This document shows positions 1-6,165 of a DNA stretch of 6,315 bases, piece after piece. Position 1 is the stretch's first letter; each line of letters begins with the position of its first letter. Under the pieces are notes generated by a model. That model did no database searches. It saw only the letters and a list, made by a program, of their open reading frames with translations, and was not told where the DNA came from. This DNA comes from Planctomycetota bacterium (lineage in GTDB: Bacteria; Planctomycetota; Planctomycetia; Planctomycetales; Planctomycetaceae): assembly GCA_023429275.1 (NCBI GenBank), contig JAEYWB010000164.1:1-6315 (forward strand), in the 5' to 3' direction. Position numbers and translations under genes: made by a program.

Positions 1-3000
1 CCATAAGGCGGCGAGCGGCCGCCCGCGCCGGATCGGTCCCGAGGACCTTCAGTTCGTCGCCGGATTGATACAGGATGCGAAGTTGCGGATGACGTGCCTG
101 CAGATCGCGAATCGTCTCGGCATCCGGAAGCTCTCCCCACGCCGTCAGACGCAACGACCTTAATTGCGGCACATCGCCAAGCGGACTCAAATCCGGAATC
201 GGGGCTCCGTAGAGTTCGATGGAACGAAGCGAAGGAAAGCGTCTGAGGAAGCGCCACCCGTCGTCAACCTGCTCCGAAGTCAGCCACAGCAGGTGCACGT
301 TGGGCATGACCGGCAACTGATCGAGTGCAGACGTCTTCAGTTTGATGTGCCCGATGCCCAGCTCTTTCACCGGCGACCGCATCGCGGCGAGCCTGGGGAT
401 GATGTCCGCCTCCAGCCTCCGGTTCGCCATCAGGTTCAGCTGCTGAACATGCCGCAGCCCGGCGAGGACCTCGAGATCGGTACTGATCGCGAGAGTCGAC
501 CTTTTGATCGACCACATCACCACGACAAAGGGCTCGTCGGGAAGTGGCTGCCCCGGCTTCAAAGATCGAAGCTCAGATGTCCCGGCGATCTCCACAGACG
601 CCTCACCACCTAAGGCGAGTGCCCGCTCTGCCGCCCGTCGGTTGAGGGCAAAGTAACCGTTCAGGCTTTCCTCTCGAGTCGGAGCGGTCATCGCGCCCGG
701 TCTCTTCGATGCCTGACGCACGGCCTCCACTGTCAGTGCGATGCGAAAACCGATGTCACTGCGGCGAGACGTCGGCGGAGTTCCAGCGCGATGCGATGCC
801 ATGCAGACCGAGGCATCATCCTTCCAGGCTCCTCCTCGCCCCGCACGTCTGCCCCAATCAGAACCAGACCCGATGGGGTTGACCGCCGGCTTATCCAGGA
901 ACTGCTGATAGTCAGTCGGCTGCCACCAATCCTGTACCAGTTCCCAGACGTTTCCGTGAACATCGAAAAGTCCAAAGGGATTCGCTTTCAGATTGCCGAC
1001 GGCATGGGGCCGCCCCTTGGCGTTCTTCATGGACCAGCCAAACTGCGTCAGATCGTCATTGTTCCCGCCGAACCAGTACTTGGTCGTGGAACCCGCCCGG
1101 CACGCCCACTCCCACTCGGCTTCTGTCGGTAAGCGGTAGCCATTTCCTTCCGGCAGCACCTCCAGCGTCTCGTTCGAGCGGGCGTACAGAGGCGAATAGT
1201 TTTCCTGCCTGCTCAGTCTCAGGCAGAATTCGGCCGCATCGTTCCACGTCATCGATTCGACGGGATGTGCCGAGGTGTCCAATCCCGCGACGGCCTTCTG
1301 TTCAGCCCCCTTCGGAGCAAACTCCGATGGATTCAGTTCCATGATCTGTTCGTACTGTCGCTGCGTCACTTCGTGGGCTCCCACGTAGATCGGCTGAGTG
1401 AGAATCACCTTGTGCTGCGGAGTCGCGCTCTTGATGACCTGTTCCCATTCTGGAAGCCCGGAGGCAAACGGGAGCGACTCTTCCAGCTCGGCGGCCGTCA
1501 TCCCCATCAGGAACTCGCCCGGCGGGATGAGCCGGAACGTCATCCCGATCGAGTTCGTGTACTCGACCGGCACCTTCAGATAAGCGGCCCACTCTTGCTG
1601 GTGCTTCTTCGCCTGGTCGGCATTGAACGGCGCAATCGCAGGTTTCGGCGCATCCGCGGGCCAGCCTTGCCAGCCAGGTTCGACGGGCTGACGTCCGGTG
1701 GCCGTTAAGGGCTCCGTTTCCTTCAACACCTGACGTACGGCAGAGACCGGTAGAGACACCCGAAAACCGCGGTCGCGGTAACGGTCTGCCGGGGAGAAGG
1801 TGAATCGAGCCGACGACCGGCAACGGGGCGCGGTGGTACCCCAGAGGCCACCCCGTATCACTCGTTTCGAATTGCCGGAGAACGGGCAACTCGGATCAAT
1901 TGCAGGACTGTCCCGGAATTGACGGTACCAGGTCGCATCCCAACCGTCCTGCACCCACTCCCACATGTTCCCATGCATGTCGTGAAGTCCGAACGGATTC
2001 GCGTTCAATTCACCGACCGCATGGGTCCGTCCCCCCGAGTTTCCGCCGAACCAGCTTCCCTTCGCCAGGTCTTCGTCCTTGTCGCCGATCCAGTACTTGG
2101 TGACCGTTCCCGCGCGACACGCAAATTCCCATTCCGCTTCACTGGGGAGCCTGTAGCCTGACCCGTCGAGCGGCGTGATGGATTGGCCCGCGCGGAAGTA
2201 GGCTGGCTTTAACTTCTCGAGCTGACTCAATCTGGCGCAGAATTCGGTCGCGTCGTTCCAGCTCACTGTTTCGACCGGGTGCCGGGTCGTCTCCATGCCG
2301 GCGACGGACTCCTTGCCGACACCCGTCGGAGCGAAGTACGAAGGATTCACGCCCATGATCTTTTCATACTCGCCCTGAGTGACTTCCTGTGCGGCCAGGT
2401 AAATCGGCTGCGTCAGAATTGTTTGATGCAGCGGGGCTTCCGCCTGAATGCATTCCTGCCACTGTTGGTCTTCGCCGGCCTCATTGAGGACCTCTTCGAT
2501 CTCTTGCGGCGTGCTCCCCATCAGGAACTCGCCGGGTGGAATCAGGCGGAATTTCATGCCGATCGAATTCGTATATTCGACCGGCACCTTCAGATACGTG
2601 GCCCATTCTTCCTGGTGCTTCTTCGCCTGCTCGGCGTCGAATGGCGCAATCGCGGGCTTCGGGGCGTCCGCCGGCCAGCCGTGCCATCCCGAAGCGGCGA
2701 GAGGGGTGCGAGAGCCCTTCTGGCTTTGACGGCCTGCTGGGTTCATCCCGCCGCCCACGTCAGTAGGGGCTTCCGATTTGACCCAGATCGCCCCCACGAT
2801 CTTCCCGTCGCGTCCGGCGCCGCTCAGATCGCGAAGTCTACTGCCGCTGTCATGGGTGAAATCGCAATCAACGATGAGCTCACCTTCTCCCTTCGTCAGA
2901 TTCAGGCGGTGAACCTTTCCCGCAAAGGCGCGGCCCTCGCGCGCCGGCAGCTGCGAAGTGTTGATCCCGAGGAAACAGGCAGGCGTCAAACCGGCTGGCT

Positions 3001-5104
3001 GAAACGCTGCCGGCCGTGCGTCCTTCCTGGCGACGCCATCCTCCAGCAGCCGATATCGAACCGCCGATTCCGGTAGGGGCTCGCCATCGAGAGTCAGCTT
3101 GACGAGCCCCTCGCGGTGTTCAACTGTCAAATCGAATCGCCGGCCGACAACCAGCCGATCGTCGATCGCAAACTGGTGAAACTGATTCCCGGAGAGAAAA
3201 CAGACATCAAGGATGGGACGAGGAAACTTCCCCCTGACGATCGTGATGCTCAGGCCCATTCCCCAGTTGAGCAGGAACTCATCTTTCTCGAGGCCGGGCG
3301 GCGTTTCATCGAGTGTTGCGGACAGATCCACCTTGATCGAATCACCGTTCGGATACGGCAGATTGGAGTACTCGACGTAGTCATCAAGGCCATCGAACTG
3401 GATGGCTCCAACCAGGTTGTCCTGGGTTTCTCCCGCGGCCTGGTCGCGCATAAACGCCACCATGAAGTCGATGCGGTCGCCGGAGTGAAACGTGAACTTC
3501 TCCGGCACGGAGGAAAGCGTGGTGCTCTCGGTCAACCCCAGCACACGGCGGCGGCCCACGATCGCGTTATAGATCTTGAGAGCCGGATCGGGATTCGCGA
3601 TCCGGACGTCGTACTCGCCCGCCGGGAGTTGCAGGTCTCCGAAACCGACTCGCTCTGCGACGACCTTTCCCCCTTGCAGAAACGTGATGCGCGTCTTCCC
3701 GTCCCGCGTCAGATTGCGGAACTCGGCGTCACCCGCCAGTTGCAGCCGAAGGACGGGGAAGTAGAAGACGGCGAGGATCAGGCCTGCCAGAGCCAAAAGT
3801 GCGAGACCCGCCTTCCGGCCGAGGCGCCGAACGGCACCGCCTCCTGTCATCCCACTCACTGCAGGTTCGGGAGGAGTCGATGTCTTCCGGCTCGCCGGGG
3901 TGACGGCGGCGCCGGCCTTCGCGCTGTCGCTGACAGTTCCGGAGACGCACGTCACTTTTCCGGTCAACTGCAGTTCCGACTGACAGCGAGAGAGCAGATC
4001 GGCGACCTCCTGGGCGGTCTGGTATCGATCTTCCGGGCGCTTCTCGTGCAGCCGGGAAATGATCGTGCACAGCCACTCGGGAGTCTCGGGGATGATCTCC
4101 CGGATCGGATGCGGCGTCTCTTCCGTCACCCGTCTCAGGACGGCCAGCGTCGTGGGAGCCCGGAAGGGAGGCCGACCGCTGGTCATCTGGTACAGCACGC
4201 TGCCAAAGCTGAACAGGTCCGATCGCTGGTCAATCTGATTGGTATGAGCCTGCTCCGGGGACATGAACATCGGGGTGCCGGCGATCATCCCGCTCTGCGT
4301 GACGCTGGCGTCATCGGCGGCCCGGGCCAGTCCGAAGTCCGTGATCTTCACCTTCCACTGGATCCCGTCCTCCAGCAGGATATTGGCCGGCTTGATGTCG
4401 CGGTGAATCAGTCCCTGCGAATGGGCGGCGGCCAGACCACTGGCGATCTGCTGGCCCAGTCGCAGGATGTCCGGCAGATCAAGCGGACCATGGCCATCGA
4501 GGACGTGCTGCAGGGTCTGGCCGGGAATGTACTCCATGACGAGGTATGGAAGCGGCTGCTCTTCGACCGCGTGGATCGCGACGACGTTCTCATGACGGAT
4601 CGCGGCGGACGCACGCGCTTCCCGAAGGAACCGTTTCCGGGCCGGGGAGGTCGATGCCAGTTCGGCCGACATCACCTTGATCGCGACCATGCGGTGCAGC
4701 TTCTCATCGAAGGCCTTCAGCACCGTGCCAAAAGCGCCGCGGCCGAGAACTTCCAGCACCTCGTAGTGTGCCAGACGACCGAGCGATCCGGGTTTGGTCG
4801 AGGGGGACAGGAACCCGAGCGTCACGCCGTCATCGGCCTCATCGTCCGCGGCTCTCCGGGCCAGCTGTTCCTTTGTCAGGTATACCGTCGGGTCTGAGAC
4901 GTCGGACGAGGACGAGTCCGCCGGGGCGGGAGATTGCACAAGCGGGGTCTGCAGAAACTCCCCGGCCTCCTCGTGCGATTGAAACAGGGCGTCGACGGCC
5001 GCGCGCAGAGCCGCGTCTCCTCCACAGGCCTGGACCAGGAATCGCTCTCGATCGCCCGGATCATGAAGATCGAGGGCCGCCAGAAAGATTTCGCGTTCGG
5101 TCAT
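1..5104 (-). CDS. Transmembrane Ser/Thr protein kinase with lectin-like, two FGE-like and LRR domains (3' end beyond window)
   Basis: One open frame of 1701 codons runs from ATG at 5104 to the left edge without a stop. A typical planctomycete kinase N-terminal region (residues 1-110, opening MTEREIFLAALDLHD) precedes the kinase domain, about 114-394. That domain has the glycine loop LGRGAFGTV (120-128), ATP lysine K143 in VAIKV, helix-C E162, catalytic HRDIKPAN (234-241, D236), DFG (256-258), SPE (282-284), D296 and R380, so it should be an active RD-type kinase. One hydrophobic segment (about 432-449) follows. Then come a beta-rich stretch, a LamG/concanavalin-like domain (about 565-740, with QFDGLDDYVEY and FAGKVHRLNL), FGE-like domain 1 (about 844-1119), FGE-like domain 2 (about 1182-1458), and a leucine-rich-repeat region (about 1482 to the edge). 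Inferred topology: kinase inside, the rest outside. Both FGE-like domains lack the catalytic cysteines. No strong Shine-Dalgarno precedes the ATG, but the start fits the family. The gene lies 149 nt behind the sigma gene. Domain calls are by motif; the lectin and LRR limits are the least certain. Confidence 0.93.
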   Translation of the reverse strand, partial: MTEREIFLAALDLHDPGDRERFLVQACGGDAALRAAVDALFQSHEEAGEFLQTPLVQSPAPADSSSSDVSDPTVYLTKEQLARRAADDEADDGVTLGFLSPSTKPGSLGRLAHYEVLEVLGRGAFGTVLKAFDEKLHRMVAIKVMSAELASTSPARKRFLREARASAAIRHENVVAIHAVEEQPLPYLVMEYIPGQTLQHVLDGHGPLDLPDILRLGQQIASGLAAAHSQGLIHRDIKPANILLEDGIQWKVKITDFGLARAADDASVTQSGMIAGTPMFMSPEQAHTNQIDQRSDLFSFGSVLYQMTSGRPPFRAPTTLAVLRRVTEETPHPIREIIPETPEWLCTIISRLHEKRPEDRYQTAQEVADLLSRCQSELQLTGKVTCVSGTVSDSAKAGAAVTPASRKTSTPPEPAVSGMTGGGAVRRLGRKAGLALLALAGLILAVFYFPVLRLQLAGDAEFRNLTRDGKTRITFLQGGKVVAERVGFGDLQLPAGEYDVRIANPDPALKIYNAIVGRRRVLGLTESTTLSSVPEKFTFHSGDRIDFMVAFMRDQAAGETQDNLVGAIQFDGLDDYVEYSNLPYPNGDSIKVDLSATLDETPPGLEKDEFLLNWGMGLSITIVRGKFPRPILDVCFLSGNQFHQFAIDDRLVVGRRFDLTVEHREGLVKLTLDGEPLPESAVRYRLLEDGVARKDARPAAFQPAGLTPACFLGINTSQLPAREGRAFAGKVHRLNLTKGEGELIVDCDFTHDSGSRLRDLSGAGRDGKIVGAIWVKSEAPTDVGGGMNPAGRQSQKGSRTPLAASGWHGWPADAPKPAIAPFDAEQAKKHQEEWATYLKVPVEYTNSIGMKFRLIPPGEFLMGSTPQEIEEVLNEAGEDQQWQECIQAEAPLHQTILTQPIYLAAQEVTQGEYEKIMGVNPSYFAPTGVGKESVAGMETTRHPVETVSWNDATEFCARLSQLEKLKPAYFRAGQSITPLDGSGYRLPSEAEWEFACRAGTVTKYWIGDKDEDLAKGSWFGGNSGGRTHAVGELNANPFGLHDMHGNMWEWVQDGWDATWYRQFRDSPAIDPSCPFSGNSKRVIRGGLWGTTAPRCRSSARFTFSPADRYRDRGFRVSLPVSAVRQVLKETEPLTATGRQPVEPGWQGWPADAPKPAIAPFNADQAKKHQQEWAAYLKVPVEYTNSIGMTFRLIPPGEFLMGMTAAELEESLPFASGLPEWEQVIKSATPQHKVILTQPIYVGAHEVTQRQYEQIMELNPSEFAPKGAEQKAVAGLDTSAHPVESMTWNDAAEFCLRLSRQENYSPLYARSNETLEVLPEGNGYRLPTEAEWEWACRAGSTTKYWFGGNNDDLTQFGWSMKNAKGRPHAVGNLKANPFGLFDVHGNVWELVQDWWQPTDYQQFLDKPAVNPIGSGSDWGRRAGRGGAWKDDASVCMASHRAGTPPTSRRSDIGFRIALTVEAVRQASKRPGAMTAPTREESLNGYFALNRRAAERALALGGEASVEIAGTSELRSLKPGQPLPDEPFVVVMWSIKRSTLAISTDLEVLAGLRHVQQLNLMANRRLEADIIPRLAAMRSPVKELGIGHIKLKTSALDQLPVMPNVHLLWLTSEQVDDGWRFLRRFPSLRSIELYGAPIPDLSPLGDVPQLRSLRLTAWGELPDAETIRDLQARHPQLRILYQSGDELKVLGTDPARAAARRLM
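1502..1672 (-). repeat. Intragenic repeat unit B: linker plus first strand of FGE-like domain 2
   Basis: Second copy of the 57-residue segment (residues 1145-1201), 1014 bp (338 codons) further along the gene than unit A. The six differences from unit A are H808Q, D823N, E825D, E832Q, T836A and K851T in unit A numbering. The unit marks the entry to the second FGE-like domain, so the duplicated module includes the linker as well as the fold. The domain bodies that follow have diverged much more than these units. Confidence 0.85.
2516..2686 (-). repeat. Intragenic repeat unit A: linker plus first strand of FGE-like domain 1
   Basis: This segment encodes residues 807-863 of the kinase protein: a Trp/Pro-rich lead (GWPADAPKPAIAPF), a charged helix-like linker (QAKKHQ, W834) and the start of the FGE-like domain (VPVEYTNSIGM, LIPPGEFLMG). 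It matches unit B at 1502-1672 at 51 of 57 residues by direct count. Synonymous codon changes are frequent (6 of the 10 codons from D813 to F822), so conservation acts on the protein rather than reflecting a very recent DNA duplication. The segment ahead of the FGE fold is common in planctomycete FGE-containing proteins. Confidence 0.85.
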
Positions 5105-5253
5105 GAGAGTTACCCGCGTCAGATCCGCTACCCGCTACCCGCCTGGATTGTGGTGATCGGCTGGTGAATCACAATCAGGTCGGTTTGCCTGCTCGCCCGG
5201 GAGGGCCACTCCCGACACCGGGCCATACTGACAGTGCGAGAACCAGGCCTGCG
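5105..5253 (-). other. Sigma-kinase intergenic spacer with hairpin and short repeats
   Basis: These 149 nt separate the sigma-factor stop from the kinase start. Read in the direction of transcription, the spacer holds a 6-bp perfect stem, CGGGAG/CTCCCG, with a 5-nt loop (5198-5214). It also holds a 7-bp inverted repeat, GATTGTG/CACAATC (5146-5152 and 5170-5176, 17-nt loop). Three copies of GCGGGTA, two of them adjacent, lie just ahead of the kinase ATG (TACCCGC on the plus strand at 5111-5117, 5129-5135 and 5136-5142). No U-rich run follows the GC-rich hairpin, so it is not a convincing intrinsic terminator. No clear ribosome-binding sequence was found for the kinase, and no small gene was recognised. 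Confidence 0.5.
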
Positions 5254-5862
5254 TCACGCCAGGAATTCCGAAGAATTCTCTTCGGAATGTCGAGAAGCCG
5301 TTCTTTCCGTGCCCGAGATCTCCCGGTGCAGCCACGCCCGGGCAAAGGCCCAGAGCCGGTCGGCGGAACGGGGCGATATCCTCAGGATCTTTGCCGCTTC
5401 GGGGATGCTCAGGCCGACGAAGTACCGGAGCTCGACCAGCCTGGCGGCGATCGGGTCGGCCGTTGCCAGCCTGGTCAGGGCCGCGTCGAGATCGAGCAGG
5501 TCCTCGTGAACGTGTTCCGTCTCGATCCGAACATCCTCCAGCGGCCTCCGTTCCAGGTGGCCCCCCTGCTGCAGCTGGCGTTTACGGCGGGCGTTTTCCA
5601 CCAGGATCCGCCGCATGGCCTCGGCCGCCGCCGCGAAGAAATGACCGCGGCTGTTCCACTGCTGGGCAAGAGGCACATCGACGAGCCGCAGAAACGCTTC
5701 ATGGACCAGCGCGGTCGCCTGGAGCGTCTGCCCCGGAGACTCGCGGTTGAGCCGTGCGGCCGCCAGCTTTCGCAGCTCTTGATACACCAGGGGGAGCAAC
5801 TGCTCAGCGGCCAGTGGATCACCACGATCCATCGCGGCGAGGATCTGCGTGACTTCCGACAT
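5254..5862 (-). CDS. ECF-type RNA polymerase sigma-70 family factor (planctomycete kinase-linked type)
   Basis: A complete 202-residue protein, ATG at 5862 to TGA at 5254-5256. It is a group IV (ECF) sigma factor that would direct RNA polymerase to a specific promoter set. Residues about 20-98 form region 2, with the core-binding/-10 recognition helices (LPLVYQELRKLAAARL, GQTLQATALVHEAFLRLVD, HFFAAAAEAMRRILVENARR). Residues about 124-181 form region 4, with a helix-turn-helix (GLSIPEAAKILRISPRSADR, then FARAWLHREI) for -35 recognition. The style matches the Sigma70_ECF family (Pfam PF07638 type) abundant in Planctomycetes and often encoded next to Ser/Thr kinases. Length is near the family norm; residues after about 182 form a polar Ser/Glu-rich tail (ERTASRHSEENSSEF) rich in possible phospho-acceptors. 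The start is supported by a GGAGG site 10 nt upstream and the canonical opening MSEVTQIL. No anti-sigma gene is adjacent; the downstream kinase may be the regulator (inference). Confidence 0.95.
   Translation of the reverse strand: MSEVTQILAAMDRGDPLAAEQLLPLVYQELRKLAAARLNRESPGQTLQATALVHEAFLRLVDVPLAQQWNSRGHFFAAAAEAMRRILVENARRKRQLQQGGHLERRPLEDVRIETEHVHEDLLDLDAALTRLATADPIAARLVELRYFVGLSIPEAAKILRISPRSADRLWAFARAWLHREISGTERTASRHSEENSSEFLA
5265..5288 (-). repeat. Perfect 10-bp inverted repeat at the 3' end of the sigma gene
   Basis: ATTCCGAAGA and TCTTCGGAAT are perfect reverse complements separated by 4 nt, giving a 10-bp stem with a GAAT loop in the sense RNA. The stem ends 8 nt before the sigma stop codon and lies within the codons for the Ser/Glu-rich tail. 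The sequence after it is GC-rich with no U run, so it does not look like an intrinsic terminator. It could slow 3' exonucleases, tune read-through into the kinase gene, or simply be a codon coincidence. Confidence 0.6.
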
Positions 5863-5872
5863 CTCGGTCCAT

Positions 5873-5877
5873 CCTCC
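5873..5877 (-). promoter_or_regulatory. Shine-Dalgarno site of the sigma-factor gene
   Basis: GGAGG on the minus strand, 10 nt ahead of the ATG at 5862. It supports this start over other candidates. An ATG directly after the GGAGG is out of frame with the sigma gene and too close to the site to use it. Confidence 0.75.
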
Positions 5878-5950
5878 AACGGTGCGGGGGAGGCGTTTCG
5901 ATCATGAGTGAGGACGACGGACGTCCCGTTCGGGGCCAGGCCGCGGGTCA

Positions 5951-5962
5951 TGCAACGTTGCA
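5951..5962. promoter_or_regulatory. Candidate operator: perfect 12-bp palindrome TGCAACGTTGCA
   Basis: TGCAACGTTGCA equals its own reverse complement and lies 88 nt upstream of the sigma start codon, in the divergent intergenic region where a promoter is expected. Its symmetry and position would suit a dimeric DNA-binding protein. No regulator gene is in the window, and a 12-bp palindrome can occur by chance in a genome, so the role is only inferred. Confidence 0.3.
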
Positions 5963-6165
5963 GGGGAATGCCCAAACCGTGAGCTGTTCATCGATGAGGA
6001 CAAACTCTGTTCTTTCGGCTTACGGACCTCGTTCTTCGAGCTGCACAGCCCCGGTCCCGTCGCGGAACCAGAATGCGGCGGCGGGGTGGCACAGTCGAAG
6101 GGGAAGAGGTGGGTGCCGCCGACTCCGCCAGTGCCGATGTGCGAACAATCGTACTGTACCGTCGC

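Larger units (their letters stand above)
5863..6165. other. Divergent intergenic region between the sigma gene and the HigB-like fragment
   Basis: About 300 nt with no convincing gene. Both strands have open frames here, but their translations are low-complexity, rich in Arg, Pro and Ser, and match no family I recognise. The region should hold the promoter of the sigma-kinase unit, though no clear -35/-10 pair could be assigned. It contains a perfect 12-bp palindrome (5951-5962), an 8-bp palindrome GGACGTCC (5919-5926) and a GC-rich stretch (about 6076-6140) with repeated GGC/GCC and GTGCC words that looks repeat-like. Confidence 0.5.

Noticed and set aside
733..975. A minus-strand frame ending at 733 that could suggest the kinase gene is broken there
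   Set aside because: It is in a different frame. In the kinase frame the translation continues through GFRIALTVEA, without a stop, to the left edge.
1502..2686. Possible mobile element or recent tandem duplication
   Set aside because: The repeats are in-frame protein modules with many synonymous differences, no flanking target-site duplications or terminal inverted repeats, and no transposase; domain duplication explains them.
2279..3076. A 265-codon open frame on the plus strand, and similar ones at 164-613 and 1265-1708
   Set aside because: They are antisense to the FGE-like and LRR coding regions. Their resemblance to one another (such as shared SGPLLLVLLRLVG-like strings) is only the mirror of the duplicated FGE module.
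3116..4897. A 593-codon open frame on the plus strand
   Set aside because: It is exactly antisense to the kinase, membrane and lectin-like coding region. Its translation shows no domain, whereas the minus frame has all kinase motifs in order. Long antisense frames are expected in GC-rich coding DNA.
5198..5214. Possible intrinsic terminator between the sigma and kinase genes
   Set aside because: The 6-bp GC stem is followed by GC-rich sequence rather than a U run in the direction of transcription, so termination is not supported.
5164..5907. A 247-codon open frame on the plus strand
   Set aside because: It is antisense to the sigma-factor gene, which has clear region 2 and region 4 motifs and a Shine-Dalgarno site; the plus-strand translation has no recognisable fold.
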